64,000 nt of DNA, taken from contig NZ_PJNW01000009.1 in the NCBI RefSeq assembly GCF_002844595.1, positions 186,001-250,000 of the forward strand, in the 5' to 3' direction. The position numbers were made by a program, and so were the translations under genes. Origin of the DNA: Pleomorphomonas diazotrophica (GTDB lineage: Bacteria; Pseudomonadota; Alphaproteobacteria; Rhizobiales; Pleomorphomonadaceae). Under the pieces are notes generated by a model. It was given only the letters and a program-made list of their open reading frames with translations, was not told where the DNA came from and ran no database searches. Below, one piece after another: positions 56,199 to 64,000 of this stretch (its first letter is position 1; every line of letters starts with the position of its first letter).

Positions 56199-56232
56199 AG
56201 GGCTGCTCCGGGAGACCGGGACGGCCCTTTTT
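56199..56232 (+). terminator. trp attenuator terminator
   Basis: A GC-rich stem (GGGCTG..TCC with GGGA..GGCCC) ends at GGCCCTTTTTG about 45 bases after the trpL stop. A T5 run follows the stem, making it a proper intrinsic terminator. It is expected to form when tryptophan is plentiful. Confidence 0.75.
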
Positions 56233-56281
56233 GTTTAGGTGTCCGAGACGGTCTCTCCGAGTGGCGACAGGGGAGATTGCG

Positions 56282-58510
56282 ATGGTCAAGAACAAAGCCG
56301 AGGCCGGTTCGTCCGGCAACAGAGAATCCTTCATCACCGCCGGCGGGGTGGAAGTGGCGCGTAGCGCCAGACCCGACCACTACAAGACGGCGATCTCAGG
56401 CTATTTCGACAAGCTCGATACGCGGCGCGGCGCCGTGCTGTCGTCCAACTACGAGTTTCCCGGCCGCTACTCGCGCTGGGACATCGCCTTTGTCGACCCG
56501 CCGGTGGCGATCACCGCCCGCGGCCGCAAGATGACCATCGAGGCCCTCAACGCGCGCGGCCGGATTCTTCTCCCCGCCTTCGCCGCCGCCGTGCGCGGCC
56601 CCGACCTCGTCTCTCTCACCGCCGACGACGCGCTGATTTCCCTCGAAGTGACCACTCCCAAGGATGGTTTTGCCGAAGAGGATCGCTCGCGCCAGCCCTC
56701 GGTATTCTCGGTTCTCCGCCGCATCATCGCAAAGTTTGCCACGCCCGAGGACGACAAGCTCGGCCTCTGGGGCTCCTTCGGCTATGACCTCGCCTTCCAG
56801 TTCGACAGCGTCGACTTCAAGCTGCCGCGCCCGAACGACCAGCGCGACCTCGTCCTCTACTTCCCCGACGAGATTGCCGTCGTCGACCATCACCGCGCCG
56901 CCGCGACGATCTATTCCTATGACTTCGTCGTCGAGGGACGGCTGACGGTCGGCCTGCCGCGCGACGGCGAGCACCAACCCTTCCGAGAAAGCGACCGCAA
57001 TCCCGGCCGTGGCGACCACCAGCCGGGCGAATATGCCGCTTCGGTGGGCAAGGCGGTGGAGTACTTCCGGCGCGGCGACCTGTTCGAGGTGGTGCCGGGC
57101 CAGGTGTTCTACGAGAAGCCGTCGTCGCCGCCGTCGGCCATCGCCCGCCGCCTGCAGCAGATCAATCCGGCGCCCTTCGGCTTCATGTTCAACCTTGGCG
57201 CCAACGAGTATCTGATCGGCGCCAGCCCCGAGATGTTTGTGCGCGTCACCAATGGCAAGCGCGTCGAAACCTGCCCGATCTCCGGCACCATCCGGCGCGG
57301 TCGCAACGCCATCGAGGACGAGGAGCAGATCCGCATCCTGCTCAACTCCAAGAAGGACGAGGCCGAGCTCACCATGTGCTCGGACGTCGACCGCAACGAC
57401 AAGAGCCGCATCTGCGAGCCGGGTTCGGTGCGCGTCATCGGCCGCCGCCAGATCGAGATGTACTCGCGCCTCATCCACACCGTCGATCACATCGAGGGGC
57501 GGCTGCGCGACGGCATGGACGGTCTCGATGCCTTCCTGAGCCATGCCTGGGCGGTGACCGTGACCGGTGCGCCGAAACTTTGGGCCATGCAGTTCATCGA
57601 GGACAACGAGAAGAGCTGCCGGGCCTGGTACGGCGGCGCCGTCGGCGCCTTCCTGATGAATGGCGACGTCAACACCGGCCTGACGCTCAGGACGATCCGC
57701 CTCAAGGACGGCATCGCCGAGGTGCGCGCCGGCGCGACGCTGCTCTATGATTCGGTGCCCGAAGATGAGGAGAAGGAGACCGAGCTCAAGGCCTCGGCGC
57801 TGATCACCGCCATTCGCGAGGCTGGCACCGCTCCGGTCGCCGCCGCTTCTGTGGCTCGTGAGGCGGTGGGTGCCGGCACGCGGATCGTGCTGGTCGACCA
57901 CGAGGACAGCTTCGTCCATACGCTCGCCAACTACTTCCGCCAGACCGGCGCCGAGGTGAAGACGTTGCGCGCCTCCAAGGGGAAGGGCATCGACCCGGCC
58001 CTGATCGCCGCCGAACAGCCCGATCTTCTCGTCATGTCGCCGGGACCGGGAAGCCCGTCCGATTTCCAATGCGCGCGGACCATCGCGGCGGTGCGACAGC
58101 TTGGCCTGCCGGTTTTCGGCGTCTGCCTCGGCTTGCAGGCGATGGTCGAAGCGTTCGGCGGCAAGCTGGCGCAGCTCGACGTGCCCTATCACGGCAAGCC
58201 GTCGAAGATCGCGGTGTCCTCGAACTCGCTGCTGTTCTCGGGCCTGCCGTCCGAGATCGTGATCGGCCGCTATCACTCTCTTCATGCCGATCGCGATCAT
58301 CTGCCTGAGGCGTTCCGGGTGACGGCGGAAACCGGTGATGGCGTGATCATGGCCATCGAACACCGGAGCGAACCCTTTGCCGCCGTGCAGTTTCATCCGG
58401 AATCGATCATGTCGCTGTCGGCGGATGCCGGCCATGTCATTGTCGAGAATGCTATCCAGGGTTTAGTTCGGTTTGGCGGGGCCGGCCGGCGGGAAGCGAA
58501 GCGGGGATAA
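56282..58510 (+). CDS. trpE: Fused anthranilate synthase TrpE(G)
   Basis: This 742-residue protein joins the chorismate-binding TrpE domain (about 1-520) and the glutamine amidotransferase TrpG domain (about 545-735), the fusion called trpE(G) in rhizobia. It converts chorismate and glutamine to anthranilate. Markers include the [18 protein letters not shown] and [20 protein letters not shown] segments, and in the C-terminal part the Cys nucleophile in FGVCLGLQ and FHPES for the His-Glu pair. The ATG follows GGAGA. The leader and attenuator lie directly upstream, and a strong terminator follows. Confidence 0.95.
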   Translation: MVKNKAEAGSSGNRESFITAGGVEVARSARPDHYKTAISGYFDKLDTRRGAVLSSNYEFPGRYSRWDIAFVDPPVAITARGRKMTIEALNARGRILLPAFAAAVRGPDLVSLTADDALISLEVTTPKDGFAEEDRSRQPSVFSVLRRIIAKFATPEDDKLGLWGSFGYDLAFQFDSVDFKLPRPNDQRDLVLYFPDEIAVVDHHRAAATIYSYDFVVEGRLTVGLPRDGEHQPFRESDRNPGRGDHQPGEYAASVGKAVEYFRRGDLFEVVPGQVFYEKPSSPPSAIARRLQQINPAPFGFMFNLGANEYLIGASPEMFVRVTNGKRVETCPISGTIRRGRNAIEDEEQIRILLNSKKDEAELTMCSDVDRNDKSRICEPGSVRVIGRRQIEMYSRLIHTVDHIEGRLRDGMDGLDAFLSHAWAVTVTGAPKLWAMQFIEDNEKSCRAWYGGAVGAFLMNGDVNTGLTLRTIRLKDGIAEVRAGATLLYDSVPEDEEKETELKASALITAIREAGTAPVAAASVAREAVGAGTRIVLVDHEDSFVHTLANYFRQTGAEVKTLRASKGKGIDPALIAAEQPDLLVMSPGPGSPSDFQCARTIAAVRQLGLPVFGVCLGLQAMVEAFGGKLAQLDVPYHGKPSKIAVSSNSLLFSGLPSEIVIGRYHSLHADRDHLPEAFRVTAETGDGVIMAIEHRSEPFAAVQFHPESIMSLSADAGHVIVENAIQGLVRFGGAGRREAKRG

Positions 58511-58571
58511 TCGCCGAGCGGCGGGTGGCCGGTTGAACATCCGATCGGACGTCCGCGATGCAACCAATGGT

Positions 58572-58600
58572 CCCGGCGGGAAAACGGCCCGCCGGGTATT
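58572..58600 (+). terminator. Terminator after trpE(G)
   Basis: CCCGGCGGG (58572-58580) and CCCGCCGGG (58588-58596) form a 9-bp stem with a 7-base loop, followed by TATTTG. Confidence 0.88.
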
Positions 58601-58644
58601 TGCATCATTGCGCGTCTCACCACGGAAATAATACATCCAGAACG

Positions 58645-58680
58645 CGTCTATTTTTGAAATATTATATAATATCAATGGGC
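58645..58680 (+). promoter_or_regulatory. Promoter-like A+T-rich segment
   Basis: A run of A and T (tctatttttgaaatattata and then taatatc, 58647-58673) stands out in this GC-rich region. It has the look of a -35/-10 region with TATAAT-like words. It precedes the small transcript candidate that ends at 58945. Confidence 0.5.
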
Positions 58681-58730
58681 TGCAGAGGGGGTGCTCTAAG
58701 TGGGCCTGTTGGTTGAGCATTGTTGCAAGG

Positions 58731-58907
58731 ATGTCGCACTTGAAGGAGGATTTGAATGTTTCTGTCCTGTTATCGGTGAAAACGGGGGCGCGACAGCTTT
58801 TGGCGCTGGAAGATTGCGAGCGACGCGCTATCATAAAAATTGCGACAACGTTGCTGGCTCAACTCGTCGCGGGGTTAGCAGCCCCTTTCCGCGGTTTCGC
58901 GGACTAG
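58731..58907 (+). CDS. Possible small protein of 58 residues
   Basis: From the ATG at 58731 a frame of 58 codons reads with a hydrophobic C-terminal half (IIKIATTLLAQLVAGLAAPF), ending at a stop 15 bases before a strong terminator. No ribosome site is good; a strong GGAGG at 58744-58748 instead precedes a 7-codon frame at 58757. So the transcript may encode this protein, a tiny peptide or only an RNA. No homology is recognised. Confidence 0.35.
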   Translation: MSHLKEDLNVSVLLSVKTGARQLLALEDCERRAIIKIATTLLAQLVAGLAAPFRGFAD

Positions 58908-58921
58908 CGGTCCAAACAACT

Positions 58922-58945
58922 AGAGGGCGCAAGCCCTCTTTTTTT
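58922..58945 (+). terminator. Strong terminator of the small transcript
   Basis: AGAGGGC (58922-58928), loop GCAA and GCCCTCT (58933-58939) are followed by a run of 7 T. It is a textbook intrinsic terminator with no other gene directly before it. Confidence 0.92.
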
Positions 58946-59364
58946 GTCTTGGTCCCGGATGCGCGCCAGTCGGTGGCTGCATTACACTATCCTTGGTCAC
59001 CTGCAGGTTTGATCGTCCAACGGCTTCTGGCGTCGATTGACGGTGCCTTGATGCGCCGGGCCGGCCCATTTCAAGAACTGGTTTCCGCTTGGCGCTTAGC
59101 GAAAGGGCTCGATCCCGGCGTTTCTGCTCAAATTTGCGCCTTGACCCTTCGATTTTTTTACCGAAAGATCAAGGAAACAGAAGGGCGGAGAAAAACCGCC
59201 GGGGAATAGCGGACAAAACAATCTGAAAATCTGGTTCGAGCCGGCTTTCAGGGCTCGAAATCACGATTGGATCAAGGACATCGGATCTGCCAGGCCGGCT
59301 GAACCGATGAACGGGAGTGTTTTGTCTTCGTCGTTACTGTGCACCAGCCACGGGACCAACATCC
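58946..59364. other. Intergenic region before preT
   Basis: About 420 bases with no recognised gene. A frame runs through to 59209 but has no ribosome site. An 8-bp dyad TTCGAGCC/GGCTCGAA lies at 59235-59259, close to the preT start, and may be regulatory or a terminator. Confidence 0.5.
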
Positions 59365-60699
59365 ATGCCGGATATTTCTGCGGGACGCCTCGCTGCGGCC
59401 GATTACGGTAAGAATTTCTCGGACGTTCATCCGCCGCTCACGGCGCATGAGGCGGTCGTTGAAAGCGACCGTTGCTATTTCTGCTTCGATGCGCCATGCA
59501 CCATTGCTTGCCCGACCTCGATCGACATACCGCTGTTCATCCGGAAGATCGGCACCGGCAATGTCGAGGGCGCCGCCGAGACCATCTTCTCTGCCAACAT
59601 TCTCGGTGGCATGTGCGCCCGCGTCTGTCCCACCGAGACGCTGTGCGAGGAGGCCTGCGTTCGCAACGCCGCCGAGGAGAAACCGGTCCGCATCGGTCTC
59701 CTCCAGCGCCATGCCACCGATCACTACCTCGAACGCCACTCCGCCTTCGGTCTCCGCGCGCCGGCCACAGGCCGCAAGGTGGCTGTCGTCGGCGCCGGCC
59801 CGGCGGGCCTCGCCTGTGCCCACGAACTGGCGCTGAAGGGCCATGACGTCACCATCTTCGAGGCACGCGGCAAGGCCGGCGGCCTCAATGAGTTCGGCAT
59901 CGCCGCCTACAAGGCGACTGATGACTTTGCCCAGCGCGAGGTGGACTTCGTGCTTGGCATCGGCGGTATCACGGTCGAAGCCGGCAAGGCGCTCGGCCGC
60001 GACTTCACGCTGGCCGATCTCAAGGCAAGCCACGACGCCGTCTTCCTCGGCCTCGGCCTTCAGGCCGTCAATGCCCTTGGGGTCGAAGGCGAGGAAACGG
60101 CTGGTGTCGTCGACGCCGTGCGCTGGATCGAAGATCTTCGGCAGTCGCCCGACAAGTCGGGGATCGAGGTCGGCGCGCGTATCGTCGTCATCGGCGGCGG
60201 CATGACCGCAGTGGATGCCGCAATACAGGCAAAGAAGCTCGGCGCCGACGAGGTGACCATCGCCTACCGGCGCGGTCCGGCCGAAATGGGTGCCAGCCGC
60301 TACGAGCAGGAGCTCGCCCAGGTGAACGGCGTGCGCATCCTGCACTGGGTGGCGCCCAAGCGGATCGTGTCGGAAGGCAACGCGGTCGCCGCCGTTGATT
60401 TCGAGCGCACGGCTCTCGACGTGTCGGGTCGGCTGACCGGAACCGGTCGAAGCGTTCGCCTTCCGGCCGATCAGGTCATGAAGGCGATCGGCCAGACCTT
60501 CGTTTCCGGCCCGGTGGAGAGTGGCGAGACGGTCGCGCTCGACGGTGGCCGCATCGCGGTCGACGCGGAGCTGCGGACCTCGCTCGCCGGCGTCTGGGCC
60601 GGTGGTGACTGCATCCGTGGCGGTGAGGACCTCACCGTCCAGGCCGTCGACCACGGCAAGCGCGCCGCCCTTTCCATCCACGCCGCCCTTTCCGCCTGA
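59365..60699 (+). CDS. preT: NAD-dependent dihydropyrimidine dehydrogenase subunit PreT
   Basis: This 444-residue flavoprotein transfers electrons between NADH and PreA, which reduces uracil and thymine. It has an N-terminal Fe-S domain with CYFCFDAPCTIACPTS and CARVCPTETLCEEAC, an FAD site (VAVVGAGPAGLACAHELALKG) and an NAD site (RIVVIGGGMTAVDAAIQAKK), with the family's C-terminal GGDCIRGGEDLTVQAV. The pair is placed in front of preA with 16 bases between. The start at 59365 is chosen by homology. Confidence 0.93.
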   Translation: MPDISAGRLAAADYGKNFSDVHPPLTAHEAVVESDRCYFCFDAPCTIACPTSIDIPLFIRKIGTGNVEGAAETIFSANILGGMCARVCPTETLCEEACVRNAAEEKPVRIGLLQRHATDHYLERHSAFGLRAPATGRKVAVVGAGPAGLACAHELALKGHDVTIFEARGKAGGLNEFGIAAYKATDDFAQREVDFVLGIGGITVEAGKALGRDFTLADLKASHDAVFLGLGLQAVNALGVEGEETAGVVDAVRWIEDLRQSPDKSGIEVGARIVVIGGGMTAVDAAIQAKKLGADEVTIAYRRGPAEMGASRYEQELAQVNGVRILHWVAPKRIVSEGNAVAAVDFERTALDVSGRLTGTGRSVRLPADQVMKAIGQTFVSGPVESGETVALDGGRIAVDAELRTSLAGVWAGGDCIRGGEDLTVQAVDHGKRAALSIHAALSA

Positions 60700-60715
60700 T
60701 CGAGGGAGATCCGAC

Positions 60716-62023
60716 ATGGCCGACCTCCGCACCAACTTCCTCGGCATCAAGTCGCCGAACCCCTTCTGGCTGGCGTCCGCCCCGCCCACCGACAAGAAGT
60801 ACAATGTCGAGCGCGCCTATCGCGCCGGCTGGGGCGGCGTCGTCTGGAAGACGCTCGGCGAGGACCCCGCCGTCGTCAACGTCAACGGCCCGCGCTACGG
60901 CGCCATTCACGCCGGCGACCGGCGCCTTGCCGGTCTCAACAACATCGAGCTGATCACCGATCGCCCGCTGGAGCTGAACCTTCGCGAGATCGCCGAGGTG
61001 AAGAAGGCCTGGCCCGACCGGGCGCTGGTTGTCTCGCTGATGGTGCCCTGCGAGGAGCTGAACTGGAAGTCGATCATCGCCCGGGTCGAGGAAACCGGCG
61101 CCGACGGCCTCGAACTCAACTTCGGCTGCCCGCACGGCATGAGCGAGCGCGGCATGGGCTCGGCGGTGGGGCAGGTGCCCGAGTATATCGAAATGGTCGC
61201 CCGCTGGTGCAAGCAGGCGACGCGCATGCCGGTGATCGTCAAGCTGACGCCCAACATCACCGACATCCGCTATCCGGCCCGCGCCGCCAGAAAGGGTGGG
61301 GCAGATGCGGTGTCGCTCATCAATACCATCAACTCCATCGTCGCCGTGGATCTCGACAGCTTCGCCCCGGTGCCGACCATTGACGGCAAGGGCAGCCACG
61401 GCGGCTATTGCGGGCCGGCGGTGAAGCCGATCGCCCTCAACATGGTGGCCGAGATCGCCCGCGATCCCGAGACCATGGGCATGCCCATTTCGGGCATCGG
61501 CGGCATCGAGACCTGGCGCGACGCCGCCGAATATATCGCGCTCGGTTGCGGCACCGTGCAGGTCTGCACGGCGGTGATGACCTATGGTTTCAAGATCGTC
61601 GAGGAAATGATCGACGGCATGAAGAAGTACATGGACGGCCATGGCTTCGCCACCATCGAGGATTTCCGCGGCCTGGCGGTCAAGAACCTGTCCGACTGGA
61701 AATATCTCAACCTCAACTACATCGCCAAGGCCAAGATCAACCAGGACCTTTGCATCAAGTGCGGCCGCTGCCACATCGCCTGCGAGGACACCTCGCATCA
61801 GGCGATCACCCACATGGTCGACGGCATCAGGCATTTCGAGGTGAAGGACGAGGAGTGCGTCGGCTGCAATCTCTGCGTCAACGTCTGTCCGGTCGAGGAT
61901 TGCATCACCATGGAAGCCATGGCGCCCGGGTCGGTCGACCCGCGCACCGGCAAGGTGGTGCCGGCTCAATATGCCAACTGGACGACCCACCCCAACAACC
62001 CCTCGGCCGTCGCGGCGGAGTAA
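60716..62023 (+). CDS. preA: NAD-dependent dihydropyrimidine dehydrogenase subunit PreA
   Basis: This 435-residue protein has a dihydroorotate dehydrogenase-like FMN barrel (about 1-330) and two 4Fe-4S clusters at its C-terminus (CIKCGRCHIACEDTSHQA and CVGCNLCVNVCPVEDC). It reduces uracil or thymine to the dihydro form using electrons from PreT; related enzymes work in the reverse direction. The NFGCPHGMSERGMGSAVGQ loop carries Val where human dihydropyrimidine dehydrogenase has its catalytic Cys (motif ACGQ). A ribosome site (GAGGGAG) precedes the ATG. The downstream RutR-like gene supports pyrimidine control. Confidence 0.93.
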   Translation: MADLRTNFLGIKSPNPFWLASAPPTDKKYNVERAYRAGWGGVVWKTLGEDPAVVNVNGPRYGAIHAGDRRLAGLNNIELITDRPLELNLREIAEVKKAWPDRALVVSLMVPCEELNWKSIIARVEETGADGLELNFGCPHGMSERGMGSAVGQVPEYIEMVARWCKQATRMPVIVKLTPNITDIRYPARAARKGGADAVSLINTINSIVAVDLDSFAPVPTIDGKGSHGGYCGPAVKPIALNMVAEIARDPETMGMPISGIGGIETWRDAAEYIALGCGTVQVCTAVMTYGFKIVEEMIDGMKKYMDGHGFATIEDFRGLAVKNLSDWKYLNLNYIAKAKINQDLCIKCGRCHIACEDTSHQAITHMVDGIRHFEVKDEECVGCNLCVNVCPVEDCITMEAMAPGSVDPRTGKVVPAQYANWTTHPNNPSAVAAE

Positions 62024-62145
62024 GTTCGGATCGAACCTACGCAGTGTTCCGGAGCGCCAGCGGCATGGTCGAGCGCTGGCGCCGCCCCCATCTGATCAGC
62101 ACCGGCAGGCGACCATCGCTTCGCCGCCGGTAGGGGGAGACAATA

Positions 62146-62700
62146 ATGCCGCATCGCTGTCCTTGGTATCTTGGCTATGTCCTGATCAACCCGCTGCGCA
62201 AGCTGCTCCAGCATCCGGCGAAACTGCTGACGCCGCACGTCAGGCCGGGGTTCCGCGTTCTGGAGCCCGGGCCGGGCATGGGCTATTTCACGCTGGAACT
62301 GGCGCGCCTCGTCGGGCCGACCGGCAAGGTCCACGTGGTCGACATCGAGCCGCGCATGCTCTCGGCGCTGGGCCGCCGTGCCGAATCGAAGGGTCTGGAG
62401 AAGCGGATCGACATGCGCCTCGGGCGGGAGACCAGCCTTGGCGTCGGCGATCTTCCCGGCGAGATCGATTTCGTTCTCGCCTTCGCCGTGGTTCACGAGC
62501 TTGGCGATGCGGCAAACTTCTTCCGGGAGGCCGCCGCCGCCATGAAGTCCGGCGCGACACTGCTGCTTGCCGAGCCGGCCGGTCATGTCTCCGAAGCCCT
62601 GTTCGCGGAGGAATGCGCCGCCGCCAAGATCGCCGGCCTCGTTGCCGTCGATCGCCCGGACATCTGGCGCAGCCACGCCGCCGTCTTTGCAAAGCCGTAA
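62146..62700 (+). CDS. Class I SAM-dependent methyltransferase
   Basis: This 184-residue protein has the methyltransferase fold with motif I VLEPGPGMGYFTLELA, motif II VHVVDIEPRM and a later VVHELGDAANF segment. Such small methyltransferases are of the UbiE/Methyltransf_25 group with unknown substrates. A strong ribosome site (TAGGGGGAG) stands 6 bases before the ATG. It follows preA by 122 bases; a short dyad GTTCG-GAT-CGAAC at 62024-62036 lies between. Converges with the rutR-like gene with 15 bases between. Confidence 0.8.
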   Translation: MPHRCPWYLGYVLINPLRKLLQHPAKLLTPHVRPGFRVLEPGPGMGYFTLELARLVGPTGKVHVVDIEPRMLSALGRRAESKGLEKRIDMRLGRETSLGVGDLPGEIDFVLAFAVVHELGDAANFFREAAAAMKSGATLLLAEPAGHVSEALFAEECAAAKIAGLVAVDRPDIWRSHAAVFAKP

Positions 62701-62715
62701 AGAGGTCAAGACGGC

Positions 62716-63387
62716 TCAGTCGCGCGTCGGCAGGATGCCGCGCATCAGCACGCCGATCACCGTGTCGGAGGCGGCGCGGAAGGTAGTGGGGTCCTCGACC
62801 CCGCGACCCAGCACCGAACGGACCTGGGCGTCGAAGTCGGCATAATGCTGCGTCGTCGCCCAGATCATGAAGATCAGATGGACGGGATCGACATCGATGA
62901 GCTTGCCTTCCTCGATCCAGCGGCGAATGACCCCCGCCTTTTCTTCAACGATGGATTTGAGGTCGGTCTTGAGGACGCTGTCGAGATGCGGCGCGCCGAG
63001 CAACACTTCGCCGATGAACAGTCGGCTTTCATGTGGGAAGTCGCGCGACTGCTCGAGTTTCTGACGAATGTAACCGGTGAGCTCGCTCTCCGGGTCGCCG
63101 TCCTCGGTCATGTCTCCGAGGGGCGCAAGCCACATGTCGAGCGTGCGCGTCAGTACCGCCGTGTAGAGATCATGCTTGCGGCGAAAGTAATAGAGAAGGT
63201 TCGGCTTGGACATGCCGGCCCGCTCGGCGATCTGGTCGACGGTGGCACCGCGAAAGCCGTAGCGGGAAAACACCTCCAGCGCCGCATCGAGGATGCGCTC
63301 TTCGTTTTCCGCCTGAATGCGCGTCCGCTTCTTGGAGCCGCGCGCGCGGGCCAGATCCGGGCCGTCGGTCGCAGTTTCGTAACTCAT
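62716..63387 (-). CDS. rutR: RutR-like TetR-family regulator of pyrimidine use
   Basis: This 223-residue regulator has a TetR helix-turn-helix (about 30-75, with ATVDQIAERAGMSKPNLLYYF) and a ligand domain that agrees with RutR along its length (EYSR region, FPHESRLF, LIFMIWATTQHYADFDAQV). RutR binds uracil or thymine and controls pyrimidine breakdown genes. Its position beside preT-preA fits this. The ATG at 63387 is preferred over GTG 63402. The basic N-terminal extension (RGSKKRTRIQAENEE) is longer than in E. coli RutR. Confidence 0.88.
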   Translation of the reverse strand: MSYETATDGPDLARARGSKKRTRIQAENEERILDAALEVFSRYGFRGATVDQIAERAGMSKPNLLYYFRRKHDLYTAVLTRTLDMWLAPLGDMTEDGDPESELTGYIRQKLEQSRDFPHESRLFIGEVLLGAPHLDSVLKTDLKSIVEEKAGVIRRWIEEGKLIDVDPVHLIFMIWATTQHYADFDAQVRSVLGRGVEDPTTFRAASDTVIGVLMRGILPTRD

Positions 63388-63488
63388 GAAGCGAATGTCC
63401 ACGCTATCTGAGCGTTCGGCAAGCCCGGATCAGCGGCAAAACGCCGGTTGCAGTGGAAGAATTTGTCCGGATGGTCAGAAGCTCGGCA

Positions 63489-63803
63489 TCAGGCGGCCCG
63501 TGGTGTGATCCGGTGGAGATCGTCGCCAATCTCCCGACGTTTCTCCATCAGGTCGTAGTCTGCCTGAAGCCCAAGAAAAAAACCTTCCGACAAGCCAAAA
63601 TAGCGGGCGAGGCGCAGGTCGGTGTCGGCGGTAATGGCCCGCTTGCCGAGAACAATCTCGTTGATGCGGCGGGGCGGCACAAGGATGGCGCGGGCAAGAG
63701 CGTTTTGGCTGATACCCATTGGAATCAGGAACTCTTCCAGGAGAATTTCGCCCGGCGTCGGGTTGTCGAGAAGATCAGCCATGATAGTCGACGATTGAGA
63801 CAT
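63489..63803 (-). CDS. higA: HigA-type antitoxin
   Basis: This 104-residue XRE-type protein has the HigA helix-turn-helix ([20 protein letters not shown] and [20 protein letters not shown]) and neutralises the upstream toxin. ATG 63803 is preferred over 63782 because AGGAGG precedes it. It overlaps the toxin's end by 29 bases, so translation is coupled. The toxin-first order is the HigBA order. Confidence 0.9.
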   Translation of the reverse strand: MSQSSTIMADLLDNPTPGEILLEEFLIPMGISQNALARAILVPPRRINEIVLGKRAITADTDLRLARYFGLSEGFFLGLQADYDLMEKRREIGDDLHRITPRAA

Positions 63804-64000
63804 CGGATGGTCCTCCTTCAGTCCAGACGAAGCATATTCGCCACTGGTCGTTGATTCTGATCGAGTGCTGTCCGTAGCGGTCGCCTTTGAGAGCCTCAAG
63901 GCGATTACCCGGTGGAACACGAAGGTCGTCGAGCACTCTTGCCTGATTGAGCATGCGCAACTTGCGAAGCGCAACGGACTGTATATCCGGTGGCAGCCTG
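63775..64000 (-). CDS. higB: HigB-type toxin, start outside the window
   Basis: The C-terminal part of a RelE/HigB family mRNA interferase is present, with [40 protein letters not shown] and [13 protein letters not shown]. The frame continues past 64000, so the start is not visible. HigB cleaves mRNA on the ribosome and is held back by HigA. It overlaps higA by 29 bases. Confidence 0.9.
   Translation of the reverse strand, partial: RLPPDIQSVALRKLRMLNQARVLDDLRVPPGNRLEALKGDRYGQHSIRINDQWRICFVWTEGGPSDVSIVDYHG

Larger units (their letters stand above)
55846..56281. other. pepN/trpE(G) divergent region with the trp leader
   Basis: This region holds the pepN promoter on its left side and the trp promoter, leader peptide and attenuator on its right side. 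The leader and attenuator are annotated separately. No other gene was seen. Confidence 0.6.

Noticed and set aside
58700-59209. A 169-codon frame before preT
   Set aside because: It crosses a strong terminator, has no ribosome site and no family, so it is unlikely to be translated as one protein.

Overview
The window is a dense, high-GC, single-chromosome-style stretch of an alphaproteobacterium of the order Hyphomicrobiales (Rhizobiales). The evidence is a MucR zinc-finger regulator, a fused anthranilate synthase trpE(G) preceded by a Trp-Trp-Trp leader peptide, FeuPQ-like and PleC-like signalling proteins, DUF1491 and DUF5330 proteins, and the gene order ccmIEFH - degP - response regulator - kinase - glnE - pleC - pepN. 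The genus cannot be fixed from the sequence; a Pleomorphomonas-like organism is only a guess. I found no rRNA, tRNA, CRISPR array, insertion sequence or prophage.

Layout. 0-2.6 kb: a leftward xylose locus (LacI-type regulator, xylulokinase xylB, and the first codons of a possible xylA). 2.7-13.3 kb: metabolic singletons (M20 dipeptidase, a LuxR-type solo regulator, DUF853 ATPase, malQ, haloacid dehalogenase, class IV aminotransferase, small secreted protein, single-domain response regulator, sodB). 13.4-22.3 kb: oligopeptidase B, DUF1491, a peptidoglycan-binding membrane protein, a DivJ-like sensor kinase, DUF5330, sufE-like, mucR and a DUF2336 protein. 22.8-32.1 kb: a TetR regulator with a double operator facing a DUF6544 gene, a lipoprotein, a PBP1A operon with DUF1214 and DUF1254 partners, YcgN, YitT, a serine hydrolase and a WYL regulator. 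32.1-34.1 kb: about 2 kb with no convincing gene but with a strongly repetitive core. 34.2-50.4 kb: a FeuN-like small periplasmic protein with feuPQ, a glycine-zipper lipoprotein, an unknown 465-residue protein, cytochrome c maturation genes ccmIEFH, degP, a second two-component pair and glnE. 50.5-58.5 kb: pleC and pepN leftward, then trpL and trpE(G) rightward. 58.6-64 kb: a possible small transcript, preT-preA (pyrimidine reduction), a methyltransferase, a RutR-like regulator and the end of a higBA toxin-antitoxin pair.

The genes suggest three linked themes: envelope maintenance (PBP1A, DegP, FeuPQ, glycine-zipper lipoprotein, peptidoglycan-binding protein), cytochrome c maturation, and cell-cycle signalling (PleC-like and DivJ-like kinases). 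The most unusual observations are two dense clusters of GANTC, the CcrM methylation sequence of alphaproteobacteria. One has 14 sites in 479 bp within the gene-poor 32-34 kb stretch and is built partly on a repeated GAATCACT unit. The other has 8 sites in 132 bp immediately upstream of pleC. Other notable signals are a Trp attenuator, a pair of palindromic TetR operators, repeats upstream of the LuxR solo gene, and a promoter-like and terminator-bounded small transcript at 58.6-58.9 kb.
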